64,000 nucleotides of DNA from Saprospiraceae bacterium (GTDB taxonomy: Bacteria > Bacteroidota > Bacteroidia > Chitinophagales > Saprospiraceae): positions 1 to 64,000 of the forward strand of contig JAHBTW010000020.1 in the NCBI GenBank assembly GCA_019638385.1, written 5' to 3'. A program made the translations under genes and the position numbers. The notes below the pieces were generated by a model. It was not told the DNA's origin, did no database searches, and saw only the letters and a list, made by a program, of their open reading frames with translations. The first letter of the stretch is position 1, and each line of letters begins with the position of its first letter. Positions 28,289 through 37,452 of the stretch are shown here, piece by piece.

Positions 28289-29710
28289 ATGAGAAAATGG
28301 TACTTTCTGATCTTCGGGCTTTTGACATTCATTGGGTTGCAGGCTGCCGACGGCCACCAAATCAAAGTGAAAATTACGGGTTATGAGGAGCCGCAGCTCT
28401 ATTTAGCCTATTACTACGGCGATAAGCAGTATGTGCTTGACACGGCCGATGTGGCCCCCGACGGGTTCTTCAGCTTTAAAGGCGAGAAGCCCTTAGCCGG
28501 GGGGATGTACCTCATCGTGATGGCGCCCAACAGCACTTTTTTCCAAATCATCGTGGAGCCGGAAGAGCAGTTTTTTTCCATTTTTGCCAACAGAGACAAC
28601 CCCGCTTCGGGCATCCGTTTTGAAGGCTCGCCGGCCAATACGCTGTTTTACGACTACCTCGGATACCTCAATGCCAAGCGCCCCGAAGCCGATACGCTGC
28701 GCGCGCAAATAGACCGCGAACAGGGCAAAAAGAAAGAGAAACTCGAACAGCAATTGGAGGCCATGAACGACGCCGTAATTGCTCACCAAAAGAAATTCAT
28801 CCTCAATCATCCCAAAACCCTCACCGCCGCCATCATCAAAAGCGGTATGCCGGTGGACATGCCCAGCTTTGAAGGCGACGAACAAACCGTGCAAATGGCC
28901 CGCTGGCGCCACACCAAAGCACACTTTTTTGACAATATCAATCTGGCCGACCCGCGCCTGCTTCGCACCCCGTTTTTGTTTGAACGGGTGGACTATTTTG
29001 TCAACAAACTCCAGATTCAACACCCCGACACCCTGGCCCTCGCCATAGACGAGGTGTTGGAAAAAATGCGCCCGGCCGAGGAAACCTTCAAATACTATCT
29101 CATCCACTTCATCAATTTCTACGCCCGCTCCAACATCGTGGGTATGGATGCCGTGTATGTACACATTGCCGACAAGTACTACGCCTCCGGGCAGGCGCCC
29201 TGGACCAATGAGGAGCAACTCAAAAAAATAATCGAAAACGCCAACGAACTGCGCCCTCTGCTCATCGGCAAAATAGCGCCCAATGTCACCCTCCAAAATC
29301 AAAGCGGCAAACAGGTTGCCCTGCACGATGTCCAGTCGGAATACACCATCCTCTACTTCTGGCGCTACGACTGCGGGCACTGCAAAAAGACCCTGCCGGA
29401 AATGAAGGCGTTTTATGAAAAATTCAAAAACCAAGGTGTAAAGCTCGTGGCGGTGTGCGTGAAATTTACCGACGAAGTGCCCGAGTGCTGGAAGTATGTG
29501 GAGGAGAACCAAATCGCCGATTGGATGCACTTGGTGGACCCCTATCACCGCTCCAAATTCGCCACCATTTACAGCATCAAAACCACGCCTCAGATTTATA
29601 TATTGGATAACAAAAAGGAGATATTGAGCAAGCGCATCGGCGCAGAACAATTGGAAGAAGTGATGGATAAGATCATCGAAATGAAGCAAAAAGAAAAACA
29701 AGGAGGATGA
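28289..29710 (+). CDS. Periplasmic thioredoxin-like protein (DUF4369/DUF5106 type)
   Basis: This 473-aa protein has a signal peptide (MRKWYFLIFGLLTFIGLQAA). A DUF4369-like beta-rich N-terminus includes ITGYEEPQLYLAYYYGDKQY. A helical middle region follows, and then a thioredoxin fold starting at IGKIAPNVTLQNQSGK with active site C362-G-H-C365 (WRYDCGHCKKTLPEM) and cis-proline loop IKTTPQIYIL. It is a thiol-disulfide exchange protein of the TlpA/ResA kind, common in Bacteroidota. It overlaps the next gene by 4 bp. A longer frame upstream belongs to a shadow of the permease. Confidence 0.88.
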   Translation: MRKWYFLIFGLLTFIGLQAADGHQIKVKITGYEEPQLYLAYYYGDKQYVLDTADVAPDGFFSFKGEKPLAGGMYLIVMAPNSTFFQIIVEPEEQFFSIFANRDNPASGIRFEGSPANTLFYDYLGYLNAKRPEADTLRAQIDREQGKKKEKLEQQLEAMNDAVIAHQKKFILNHPKTLTAAIIKSGMPVDMPSFEGDEQTVQMARWRHTKAHFFDNINLADPRLLRTPFLFERVDYFVNKLQIQHPDTLALAIDEVLEKMRPAEETFKYYLIHFINFYARSNIVGMDAVYVHIADKYYASGQAPWTNEEQLKKIIENANELRPLLIGKIAPNVTLQNQSGKQVALHDVQSEYTILYFWRYDCGHCKKTLPEMKAFYEKFKNQGVKLVAVCVKFTDEVPECWKYVEENQIADWMHLVDPYHRSKFATIYSIKTTPQIYILDNKKEILSKRIGAEQLEEVMDKIIEMKQKEKQGG

Positions 29711-30204
29711 AAACGATTTACTTCGTCCGGCACGCCAAGTCCAGTTGGGACCACGCCGGCATGCGCGACATAGATCGCCCGCTCAACGAACGGGGCCTGC
29801 GCGATGCGCCGTTCATGGCACAACTTCTGGCGGGTAAAATTGCCCGGCCCGACCGCATCCTGTCCAGCCCGGCCAATCGGGCACATTCCACCGCCCAGTT
29901 TTTCGCATCTGCCTTCGGCATTCCTGCCGGGGAAGTGGAGGTGGTGAGAGAAATATATGAGGCATGGCCTGATGAAATCATACGCATCGTGACCAATCTG
30001 CCCGACGAATGGGGCACGGTGTTTCTGTTTGGTCACAACCCCACCTTCACCGCCGTAGCCAATATGTTTTCGGAGGAATACATCCTCAACCTGCCCACCT
30101 GCGGCATCTTTTCGGTAGAAGCAGATGTGGATACCTGGAAAAAATTCGGCAGGGAAAAGGGCCGGCTCACAGCCTTGCACTTCCCCAAACAACACCTCGA
30201 CTGA
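29707..30204 (+). CDS. sixA: SixA-type histidine phosphatase
   Basis: This 165-aa protein starts MKTIYFVRHAKSSWDH with the RHG-type catalytic R8-H9. ILSSPANRAHSTAQFF and LFGHNPTFTAVAN supply the second Arg and second His of the histidine phosphatase superfamily. SixA enzymes dephosphorylate phosphohistidines. It sits in a cluster that overlaps by 4 bp upstream and by one base downstream (TGATG), followed by a two-component pair whose kinase could be a substrate (inference). Confidence 0.9.
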   Translation: MKTIYFVRHAKSSWDHAGMRDIDRPLNERGLRDAPFMAQLLAGKIARPDRILSSPANRAHSTAQFFASAFGIPAGEVEVVREIYEAWPDEIIRIVTNLPDEWGTVFLFGHNPTFTAVANMFSEEYILNLPTCGIFSVEADVDTWKKFGREKGRLTALHFPKQHLD

Positions 30205-30518
30205 TGCGCTTACTGCTAAGCCTCCTGTTTGTAGGGCTCTTATCTGCCTGTAGTTCCGATCCGGCACTTCCACTGAGCGACGATCGCCTGGTGGAGATAT
30301 TAGCCGATGCGCACGTTGCAGAGGCCGCCGTACAAAGTCTTTCAGGACCTTACAAAGACAGCGTTATTCGCGTTTATTACGCTCAGATTTGCGAAATCCA
30401 TCAGGTTTCGGAGGCCGACTTTTATCTATCCGTGGAGCAATTGTCTCTGCAACCCGAAAAAATGGATAAGCTTTATCGAAAAGTAGAGAAACGGCTGGAA
30501 GACTTAACACTAAATTAA
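30204..30518 (+). CDS. DUF4296 lipoprotein
   Basis: This 104-aa lipoprotein has signal MRLLLSLLFVGLLSACSS with lipobox LLSAC. The remainder (LVEILADAHVAEAAVQS...YYAQICEIHQVSEADFYLSVEQL) is the helical DUF4296 domain specific to Bacteroidota. Its function is unknown. Translation is coupled to the SixA gene through the TGATG overlap. Confidence 0.85.
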   Translation: MRLLLSLLFVGLLSACSSDPALPLSDDRLVEILADAHVAEAAVQSLSGPYKDSVIRVYYAQICEIHQVSEADFYLSVEQLSLQPEKMDKLYRKVEKRLEDLTLN

Positions 30519-30553
30519 AGTGCATTTACCAACTACATGGAGATATGCGGGCT

Positions 30554-30561
30554 TAACTTTG
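30554..30561 (+). promoter_or_regulatory. -7 box before the response regulator gene
   Basis: TAACTTTG is an exact TAnnTTTG box 22 bp before the ATG at 30584. The -33 element is not clear (TTTA at 30525). It suggests that the two-component pair has its own promoter. Confidence 0.35.
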
Positions 30562-30583
30562 CCTTAACAACATAAGGTTCTTT

Positions 30584-31270
30584 ATGGAATCGTACAAAAT
30601 CCTTCTCGTAGATGATGAACCGGACATCCTCGATTTCCTCCGGTACAATCTTCAAAAAGAAGGCTATCAGGTCTTCACCGCCAACGACGGCGTGGAGGGG
30701 CTAAAAGCAGCCGAAGTCGCCCGACCTGACCTCGTGATCCTCGACATCATGATGCCCCGCATGGACGGCGTGGAACTGTGCCGCGAACTCAGAAACCGCC
30801 CCGAATTTGCCAATCTCCTCATTATTTTCCTCACCGCCCGCGACGAAGACTACTCCCAGATAGCAGCCTTAGACATCGGCGGCGACGACTACATCACCAA
30901 GCCCATTCGCCCGCGCGTGCTGCTGAGCCGCATCAAAGCCATGCTGCGGCGGCTCGATCGCAGCGACGGCACACAGGAAACGGACACCGTCATTCGCGTT
31001 GCCGATCTGGCCATTGACCGCGAACGGGTGTCGGTGAGCAGAGGGGACGACGAGATTGAACTGGCCAAAAAGGAATTTGAACTGCTCAGCCTCCTGGCCT
31101 CCAAACCCGGCAAAGTGTTTACCCGCGAAGAGATATTCAACAAAGTATGGGGCACCGACGTCATTGTCGGCAACCGCACCATAGACGTACATATCCGCAA
31201 GCTACGCGAAAAGGTGGGAGAAGATTACATCAAAACCATCAAGGGCATCGGGTACAAATTTGAATTTTGA
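30584..31270 (+). CDS. PhoB/OmpR-family response regulator
   Basis: This 228-aa protein has a receiver domain with acidic pair D10-D11, phosphoacceptor D54 (LVILDIMMP) and the conserved lysine in YITKPIRP. A winged-helix output domain follows, ending TIDVHIRKLREKVGEDYIKTIKGIGYKF. Its stop overlaps the kinase start (TGATG at 31268-31272). The kinase has the PhoR layout, so a phosphate-response role is possible but is shared by many pairs. Confidence 0.95.
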   Translation: MESYKILLVDDEPDILDFLRYNLQKEGYQVFTANDGVEGLKAAEVARPDLVILDIMMPRMDGVELCRELRNRPEFANLLIIFLTARDEDYSQIAALDIGGDDYITKPIRPRVLLSRIKAMLRRLDRSDGTQETDTVIRVADLAIDRERVSVSRGDDEIELAKKEFELLSLLASKPGKVFTREEIFNKVWGTDVIVGNRTIDVHIRKLREKVGEDYIKTIKGIGYKFEF

Positions 31271-32319
31271 TGTTGAAAAATCCTACGCCCAGAGACATCG
31301 GCCTGTTCTCGTCTGCCTCCGTCACGGCAGCGGCGATCGTTATCTTTGCGCTGGTGTATTTTGGATTGAAGTGGTTGCCGGCCTGGCTCGTTTTTGCCAT
31401 AGCGGCGGCATTGGTGTTTTTGGCAACGTACATCGTCACTTCCTTTTACCTGAAAATGTACATCTATCGAAAAATCAAGGTGATATACAAGGTCATCCGG
31501 CAGCAAAAGATGTCGGCCAAGGAAAAATCAGCCGATATTGACATCAGCCGGCCTCTGCTCGACGACGTGGCCGAAGAAGTGGAAGCCTGGGCCGACGATC
31601 AGCAAAAAGAATTGGACAAGTACAAATCCTGGGCCGAGTACCGCCGCCGCTTCGTGGGCGATATTTCGCACGAACTCAAAACCCCCATTTTCAACATACA
31701 AGGCTTCATTCACACCCTGCTCGACGGGGCGCTCGAAGACCCGCAAGTGAACCGTCCCTATCTGGAGCGCGCCTCCAAAAACTTAGACCGCCTCACCACG
31801 ATTGTGGAAGACCTGGAGGCCATTTCCAAATACGAATCCGGCGAGTTGGCACTCGAAATGCGATCGTTCGATCTTCGAAAGTTGGCCGAAGAGGTGTTTG
31901 AAGACCTCGAATTCAAAGCAGCCCGCAAAAACATCAAGCTGGAGTTTAAAGAAGGCTTGGGCCAAACCTGCCGCGTAAGAGCCGACCGCGAAAGCATCCG
32001 GCAAGTGCTCATCAATTTGGTAAACAACTCCATCAAATACGGCAATGCCAACGGCCGCACCAAAATCGGCTATTACGACATGGACCGCAACGTACTCATA
32101 GAAGTAGCCGACAACGGCATCGGCATCCCGGAGGATAAACTCGTGCATGTATTCGACCGTTTTTACCGCGTAGATGAAAGCCGCTCGCGCGAACAGGGCG
32201 GCTCCGGGCTGGGGTTGGCCATCGTAAAACACATTGTGGAAGCGCACCAGCAAACCATCACCGTGCGCTCTTCGCCGAACCTCGGCAGCACGTTTGGGTT
32301 TACGTTGGAAAAGGCGTGA
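31270..32319 (+). CDS. PhoR-like sensor histidine kinase
   Basis: This 349-aa protein has two N-terminal transmembrane helices (residues about 13-33 and 37-60), and a short linker with a basic region. The dimerisation domain has phosphoaccepting H134 in FVGDISHELKTPIFNIQG. The ATPase domain has N-box LVNNSIKYG, G1 DNGIGIPEDKL, F-box FDRFYRVDESRSREQGGSGLGLA. It has no large sensor domain, so signals are probably sensed in the membrane. The ATG at 31270 overlaps the regulator stop, so production is coupled. Confidence 0.95.
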   Translation: MLKNPTPRDIGLFSSASVTAAAIVIFALVYFGLKWLPAWLVFAIAAALVFLATYIVTSFYLKMYIYRKIKVIYKVIRQQKMSAKEKSADIDISRPLLDDVAEEVEAWADDQQKELDKYKSWAEYRRRFVGDISHELKTPIFNIQGFIHTLLDGALEDPQVNRPYLERASKNLDRLTTIVEDLEAISKYESGELALEMRSFDLRKLAEEVFEDLEFKAARKNIKLEFKEGLGQTCRVRADRESIRQVLINLVNNSIKYGNANGRTKIGYYDMDRNVLIEVADNGIGIPEDKLVHVFDRFYRVDESRSREQGGSGLGLAIVKHIVEAHQQTITVRSSPNLGSTFGFTLEKA

Positions 32320-32320
32320 G

Positions 32321-32375
32321 GCCGCTCCGCTCCGTAACGAGGGGTTTGAAACCCCTCGTTACGGAGCGGAGCGGC
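32321..32375. repeat. 55-bp palindrome after the histidine kinase
   Basis: Two perfect 27-bp arms (32321-32347 and 32349-32375) are separated by a single G. The outer arm reads GCCGCTCCGCTCCGTAACGA. It lies 2 bp after the kinase stop and 80 bp before the ABC-F gene. It can fold as a strong terminator-like hairpin, though without a T run, and is probably a REP-type element. Confidence 0.9.
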
Positions 32376-32455
32376 AATGATACACCCCTCTTTTGCCTGA
32401 ACATACGCCGCAAGCCGAAAAAAACCGATATTTGCGCCCTCAATAGCATTTTTCC

Positions 32456-34375
32456 ATGATCAGCGCCAATAACATCTTCGTCAAATACGGCGATCGCATA
32501 CTCTTCGACTCCATCAGCCTTACCATCGGCGCCCGCGACCGCGTGGGCCTCGTGGGCCGCAACGGCGCCGGGAAATCTACCTTCCTCAAAATCATTGCCG
32601 GGCAAGTGCGCCCCGATGAAGGCAGCGTAGTGCGCCCCACCGATAGCACGCTCGGTTTCCTTTATCAGGAAATGAATCTGCCGAAAGGCAAAACCGTGAT
32701 GGACGAAACCCTCACTGCTTTTGCCGAAGTGCGCAAGTTGGAACAGCGGCTGGAGCAAATTCACATTGATCTCAACGAACGCACCGACTACGAGAGCGAC
32801 TCCTACCACGACCTCATCGAAGAACTGTCAACCGCTACCGACCGCTTCCACCACCTCGGCGGCGATACCATGCTGGCCGATTGTGAAAAAGTACTCAAGG
32901 GCCTCGGCTTCACCGGCGCCGACTTCAACCGCCTCACCGACGAGTTCAGCGGCGGCTGGCAAATGCGCATCGAACTGGCCAAAATGCTGCTCCAACGCCC
33001 CGATTACCTCCTCCTCGACGAACCCACCAACCACTTAGACATTGAATCCATCCTCTGGCTGGAGGATTTCCTCAAGGAATACGCCGGCTCGGTCATCGTC
33101 ATCTCGCACGACAAGCAGTTTTTGGACAACGTCACCACCCGCACCATCGAAATAGAACTGGGCAAATCGTATGACTACAAAGCGCCGTACAGCAAATTCA
33201 TCACCCTGCGCGAAGAACGCCGGGGCAAAATGATGTCGGCTTTTGAAAACCAGCAGCGCGTCATTGCACAGAAGGAGCGCACCATCACCCGCTTTATGGC
33301 TAAGGCCAGCAAGACCAAAATGGCGCAGTCTATGCAAAAGCAACTAGACAAAATAGAGCGCATTGAAATAGACCCCGAAGATACCGCCGCCATGAACCTG
33401 CGCTTTGCGCCCTCGCCCCGCTCCGGCCAAATCGTGATAGAAGGCCGCAACCTCTGCAAAAGCTACGGCGACAAAGCCGTGCTCGACAAAGTAAACATCA
33501 AGTTGGATCGCGGCGACCGCGTGGCCTTCGTGGGTCAAAACGGGCAGGGCAAAACCACCCTCGCCAAAATCATCGTGCGCGAACTCGCCCTCACGAGCGG
33601 CGACCTCCAATACGGCCACAATACCCAGATCGGGTACTACGCCCAAAACCAGTCGGATTCGCTCCAACTCAATCTCACCCTGCTCGAAACCATGGAGCAG
33701 GCTTCTCCGCCCGAAATGCGCACCAAGCTGCGGGCCATACTGGGCGCTTTTATGTTCAGCGGCGAAGATGTGGAGAAAAAAGTATCCGTCCTCTCCGGCG
33801 GCGAGCGCGCCCGTCTGGCCTTAGCCTGCATGTTGCTGCGCCCGTTCAACCTGCTCGTATTGGACGAACCCACCAACCACTTGGACATCATTTCCAAAGA
33901 CATCCTCAAACAGGCCGTAAACGATTACGACGGCACGTTGATCATAGTGTCGCACGACCGGGAATTTCTCGGCGGCATCGCCAACCACACCATTGAATTC
34001 CGCGACCGCCAACTCTTCGAATACCTCGGCGACGTCAATTTCTTCCTCGAAAAACGCGCCCTGCGCAACATGCGCGAGGTCGAAATGTCAAAGGCCAAAA
34101 ACGTTGCGGCGGCGGCCGTTGCGGCGGCGGCCTCCTCCGATTTGTCGCACGAAGACCGCAAGCGCCTGGCTCGCGCCCTGCAAAATGCCGAGCGCGCCGT
34201 GGAAAAAATTGAAGAAAACATTGCCGCCATCGAACTACAAATGGCTGATCCTTCCTTCTACGAGCGCCCCGACACGGAGCAGATCATGGAGCAGTATCGC
34301 CGCAAAAAAAAGGAATTGGAAACGGCGATGGAGCAATGGGAGGAAGCGCAAATGGCGGCGGAGGGGGTGAGTTGA
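32456..34375 (+). CDS. ABC-F family ATPase (Uup/EttA-like)
   Basis: This 639-aa soluble protein has two ABC domains and no membrane segment. The first has Walker A GRNGAGKST, signature SGGWQ and Walker B LLLDEPTNHLD. The second has GQNGQGKTT, SGGER and LVLDEPTNHLD. A linker of about 80 residues joins them, and a C-terminal coiled coil (residues about 545-635) ends the protein. ABC-F proteins act on the ribosome, in translation factor or antibiotic resistance roles. All catalytic motifs are intact. Confidence 0.95.
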   Translation: MISANNIFVKYGDRILFDSISLTIGARDRVGLVGRNGAGKSTFLKIIAGQVRPDEGSVVRPTDSTLGFLYQEMNLPKGKTVMDETLTAFAEVRKLEQRLEQIHIDLNERTDYESDSYHDLIEELSTATDRFHHLGGDTMLADCEKVLKGLGFTGADFNRLTDEFSGGWQMRIELAKMLLQRPDYLLLDEPTNHLDIESILWLEDFLKEYAGSVIVISHDKQFLDNVTTRTIEIELGKSYDYKAPYSKFITLREERRGKMMSAFENQQRVIAQKERTITRFMAKASKTKMAQSMQKQLDKIERIEIDPEDTAAMNLRFAPSPRSGQIVIEGRNLCKSYGDKAVLDKVNIKLDRGDRVAFVGQNGQGKTTLAKIIVRELALTSGDLQYGHNTQIGYYAQNQSDSLQLNLTLLETMEQASPPEMRTKLRAILGAFMFSGEDVEKKVSVLSGGERARLALACMLLRPFNLLVLDEPTNHLDIISKDILKQAVNDYDGTLIIVSHDREFLGGIANHTIEFRDRQLFEYLGDVNFFLEKRALRNMREVEMSKAKNVAAAAVAAAASSDLSHEDRKRLARALQNAERAVEKIEENIAAIELQMADPSFYERPDTEQIMEQYRRKKKELETAMEQWEEAQMAAEGVS

Positions 34376-34376
34376 G

Positions 34377-35168
34377 TTACTGTTTACCCCATTCTAACCG
34401 GAAGTTGGCGCCCGCATAAATCATAAAAAAGCGGTTCAGAATTCGGGTATAATTTAAGGTGGCGCCCGGCTGAGGCGCTTCAAAAGTATTTCCGGTTATC
34501 CGCAAGTGATAGTTGTTCGTTTCGCCAAACCATTTCCATTTTGCTCCTGCCAGCAGGGATATATTTTGATTCAATTGGAAACCATAGCTGACTTCAGGAA
34601 TAATGTAGGAATAAGGACTACCATCCGGGCGAAGTCGTTCATCTACCTCCATAGTGGCTATGTTGCCCTGACTGGAAATCAGCCAATTTTTTTGGAACCC
34701 ATTTTTGTCGGGGGTCCGCCTGATTTTATACGGGTCATTCACCTCCACAATGAGTCTGATAGTATGCCTGTCCCATGTATAGCCCCCGAAAGCCCGTAGC
34801 CCCAAAAAGCTGAATTGATACGATCTCTCCGGGTTTTCTAAAATAAGCATCTCATCTGCCGGATCACGCAGTGTATATCCGAATTGCTGCCGGATATTCT
34901 TGAGTGACACTCCTATTCCTGCGCTCCAACGGGAACCGAAACGACGCCCCGCCAGTAAGCCGTATTCTTGTGTTATTTGCTGTTTCATCCGGAAGTCATA
35001 ATAGCCCAATCCAAGTTCCTGCACGCCATGATTGCCGACAGAGGCTACCACGGGTAGAATCCAGGCTTCTCCGAACCATTTTCCCGGCTGGGACAGCGCA
35101 TTTGTGTTACAAAGACTGAGCATAGCGGTTATCGCTACTGAAATAGATAATAATTGACTGTTTTTCAT
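34377..35168 (-). CDS. Outer-membrane beta-barrel-like protein
   Basis: This 263-aa protein has a signal peptide (SISVAITAMLSLCNTNALSQ). The rest has alternating hydrophobic strands with aromatic ends (YGLLAGRRFGSRWSAGIGVSL, SYGFQLNQNISLLAGAKWKWF) and closes with FFMIYAGANFRLEW, as in small outer-membrane barrels. I do not recognise the family. It is 15 bp downstream of the PKD-domain gene on the same strand. Pieces of its 3' half are duplicated at 36728-36783. Confidence 0.7.
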   Translation of the reverse strand: MKNSQLLSISVAITAMLSLCNTNALSQPGKWFGEAWILPVVASVGNHGVQELGLGYYDFRMKQQITQEYGLLAGRRFGSRWSAGIGVSLKNIRQQFGYTLRDPADEMLILENPERSYQFSFLGLRAFGGYTWDRHTIRLIVEVNDPYKIRRTPDKNGFQKNWLISSQGNIATMEVDERLRPDGSPYSYIIPEVSYGFQLNQNISLLAGAKWKWFGETNNYHLRITGNTFEAPQPGATLNYTRILNRFFMIYAGANFRLEWGKQ

Positions 35169-35183
35169 GTTATCTGGTTGTAT

Positions 35184-36302
35184 TTATTGGCATGTGACTA
35201 TCTCCATAAAATAACCAATATCATTTGGATTCCATTGGGGCGGGTCTAATCTAAACGTATGGGTTGAAAAGACTTCCCGGTTGCCATAGGCCGGATTATT
35301 GCCCAAGGACACCACGGCACGTTTTTGACGACAGGAATTACAAGAATCGGTTTCCTGTTTCTGTTCGCGTAGTGCACAAAAATCGCCTCGGAAGGTCGCA
35401 TTTATAGTTGCCGAAATGTTACTATCCCATCGAACCCATCTGGCTCTACTGTTGTTCCAACGCCAACTGTGAGTATATGCTCCCGCGTATGATCCAAACA
35501 GATTATTATTACACCAAACCTTAGAACTAATTGCCCTAAAGGAGCCATTTTCCCATCCTGATGTATCTCTTTCTCTGTTATCACAATCACCCATCCCAAC
35601 GGTAAACGTGAAGGGGAAGTTCGCCACTTCCGGCTCTTCATCTTCGTCACAGTCACCATCGGGCGCCGTTACTCTTACAGTAACAGTATATACGCCAGGC
35701 TGTGTGTAGGTGTGTGGGACATCAATTTGATGTTGATTGAACCCCGTGATAATGAAATTACCATCTCCAAAATCTATCCTGTACTGTATACTGTTGCAAG
35801 GTGATGGGCTATTGCCAAATGTAGTACAGAACAAATTTCCGCGAACCATTATAGAAAAGGAATTACATCCTAAATCACCACGGTCAACAAAGCCTCTGAA
35901 ATCAACCGGACAAGCTCTCCACTCAAGCGTATCGTTCGGGCTTGGGCTGTTTTTTAAAAGATAGAATACATCATTGGGCTCCATTTCAACCGTACTGTTG
36001 AAGGCTGGAAATGGTACTTCATCGGTTCCCTTTGCTAAACTTCGAAAAGCATCAACAGTTTCTTGGTCGCCATCAATTATTTTATATACTTGGTTTTGGC
36101 TAAAAAAAACATATATATCCTCTTCAATTCCCAACTCGTAGTGAATATTCAACAAGGACTTGATAAGATCGTCGTTGATGAAGTCGTTTTCCATGGCTGC
36201 CATAATTTCTTCCTGAGTAAAGCCTTCCTCTTCTTCGTCCCTAAGAAAAACTGGAGATTGCCGGAGAGAGCGGAAGTTCATCTTTCTTTCCAAGTCGTCC
36301 AA
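35184..36302 (-). CDS. PKD-domain surface protein (N-terminus continues upstream in a broken frame)
   Basis: The visible frame is 372 aa from a TTG codon. It contains one PKD domain (YRIDFGDGNFIITGF to HTYTQPGVYTVTVRVTAPDG, about residues 175-215), a Cys-rich C-terminal part (CALREQ, DSCNSCRQ), and an acidic stretch GDCDEDEEPE. There is no signal peptide in this frame, but the same frame stays open upstream to 36543 and encodes a membrane/lipoprotein signal (see 36303-36558). The gene is probably a surface lipoprotein whose expression depends on a poly-C tract. Confidence 0.65.
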   Translation of the reverse strand: MDDLERKMNFRSLRQSPVFLRDEEEEGFTQEEIMAAMENDFINDDLIKSLLNIHYELGIEEDIYVFFSQNQVYKIIDGDQETVDAFRSLAKGTDEVPFPAFNSTVEMEPNDVFYLLKNSPSPNDTLEWRACPVDFRGFVDRGDLGCNSFSIMVRGNLFCTTFGNSPSPCNSIQYRIDFGDGNFIITGFNQHQIDVPHTYTQPGVYTVTVRVTAPDGDCDEDEEPEVANFPFTFTVGMGDCDNRERDTSGWENGSFRAISSKVWCNNNLFGSYAGAYTHSWRWNNSRARWVRWDSNISATINATFRGDFCALREQKQETDSCNSCRQKRAVVSLGNNPAYGNREVFSTHTFRLDPPQWNPNDIGYFMEIVTCQ

Positions 36303-36558
36303 TAAAGCATTTATATCTTCAGCATTATTTAGTTCTTGGTTATTGATTCTAAAAAAGTTTTCGGCATGTAAACGAGATTTAAAGAATAGTATCCCGTTTC
36401 TATTTTCAGATAAAGCATGGTTGTCAATATATACTAATTCATCTGCATCCCTTTTACAACGAGTAGACAGTATAAATACAATAAAAAATAAAACAATATA
36501 GAATAAAAATTTGTATTTATTCTCTCGAATAAGGGGGGGGGATTAAATTCTGTTGCAT
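36303..36558 (-). other. Upstream part of the PKD protein gene with a C9 homopolymer after the ATG
   Basis: Reading minus from 36542, the PKD gene's frame encodes IRENKYKF, then a hydrophobic segment LFYIVLFFIVFILS, then TRC (a possible lipobox), then about 55 residues running directly into the annotated frame. There is no ATG in that frame. An ATG at 36558-36556 (MQQNLIPP) is in a different frame, separated by nine C residues (36541-36533). With eight C (or eleven) the ATG joins the main frame and gives a complete signal peptide. With nine C the ATG frame stops after 13 codons. Confidence 0.65.
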
Positions 36559-36955
36559 GATTTTAAAATTTAGGTGATGAAAAAATACACCTGCAAGATA
36601 CTTTGTTTTAGAAAAAAACAAAGCAATAGATCAGAAATCATTACTTTAACCCTTAATCCGGAAAGGAAGCACAAATGGCTGCGGAGAGCGTGAGCTGAGT
36701 TACTGTTTACCCCCATTCTAACCGGAGGTCACCATCCGGGCCAAGTCTCTCCTCCACCTCCATAGTAAGGATATTGCCCTGGCTTGAGTCGGCGACTCGC
36801 CTGTGTCAAAAACGCGAAGAATGACTTAACGTTTTTAGCGCTCTTGACCGGAGGTTTTTTCATAAAAAACAAGGTTTTTCAGCAAAACAGGCTTAACTTT
36901 AGGCAGGGAATTGTCTATCCCTTTTTCATTCATTCACAGACTAAAAACAAACAAA
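36559..36955. other. Intergenic region with a duplicated gene remnant
   Basis: This 397-bp stretch has no gene I can support. 36664-36727 is a diverged copy of the end of the ABC-F gene plus the end of the barrel gene (compare 34340-34403, including GAGTTACTGTTTACCCC), and 36731-36783 copies 34620-34672. The two source pieces are about 217 bp apart, so the remnant carries a deletion. The last 100 bp hold the leader of the cytochrome gene; the sequence TTAACTTTA near 36893 could be part of its promoter. Confidence 0.6.
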
Positions 36956-37384
36956 ATGAAAGTACCGAAGAACCTTGGAATGCGTCAAACTACGGTCATC
37001 GTTTCGCTGTTTTTGCTCGCCTTCGCATTCGTTATTTCCAATTGCGATACCGGCGTTCAAACCGTAGCATCCGGTGAGGAATTGTTCTTATCGTATTGCG
37101 CGATATGCCACGGAACCGACGGCACAGGCGGCGGCCCCATGACCGAGCACCTGAAACTGCCTCCCGCCGACCTCACCAAAATTGCTGCGCGCAGAGCGGG
37201 CAATTTCAATGCAGATCAGGTATACCAAATCATAGACGGTCGCGTACCCGTAGCCGGCCACGGCACCGGCGATATGCCGATTTGGGGCAACACCCTCAAA
37301 GAGTCGGAAAAACTGAAAAACGAAAAGCAGGTACGTCAAAGCATTGACAATTTGGTGGAATACCTCCGCAGCATTCAGCAATAA
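36956..37384 (+). CDS. Mono-heme cytochrome c lipoprotein
   Basis: This 142-aa protein has signal TVIVSLFLLAFAFVISNC with a lipobox-like NC. One heme c site C-A-I-C-H is in LFLSYCAICHGTDGTGGGPM. The distal methionine is probably in GTGDMPIWG. The length fits class I cytochrome c. It would carry electrons at the outer face of the inner membrane or in the periplasm. The ATG at 36956 follows an A-rich leader. Confidence 0.9.
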   Translation: MKVPKNLGMRQTTVIVSLFLLAFAFVISNCDTGVQTVASGEELFLSYCAICHGTDGTGGGPMTEHLKLPPADLTKIAARRAGNFNADQVYQIIDGRVPVAGHGTGDMPIWGNTLKESEKLKNEKQVRQSIDNLVEYLRSIQQ

Positions 37385-37452
37385 GAACAGGATTTCCGTA
37401 AACTTGCGGCCGCTACCAGCCGTTTCAGGCGGGTATTAATATAGGATTGACC

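Noticed and set aside
36784..37077. 97-codon frame upstream of the cytochrome gene
   Set aside because: Different frame from the cytochrome, no domain, overlaps its signal peptide region; the ATG at 36956 has a proper lipoprotein signal and CxxCH site.
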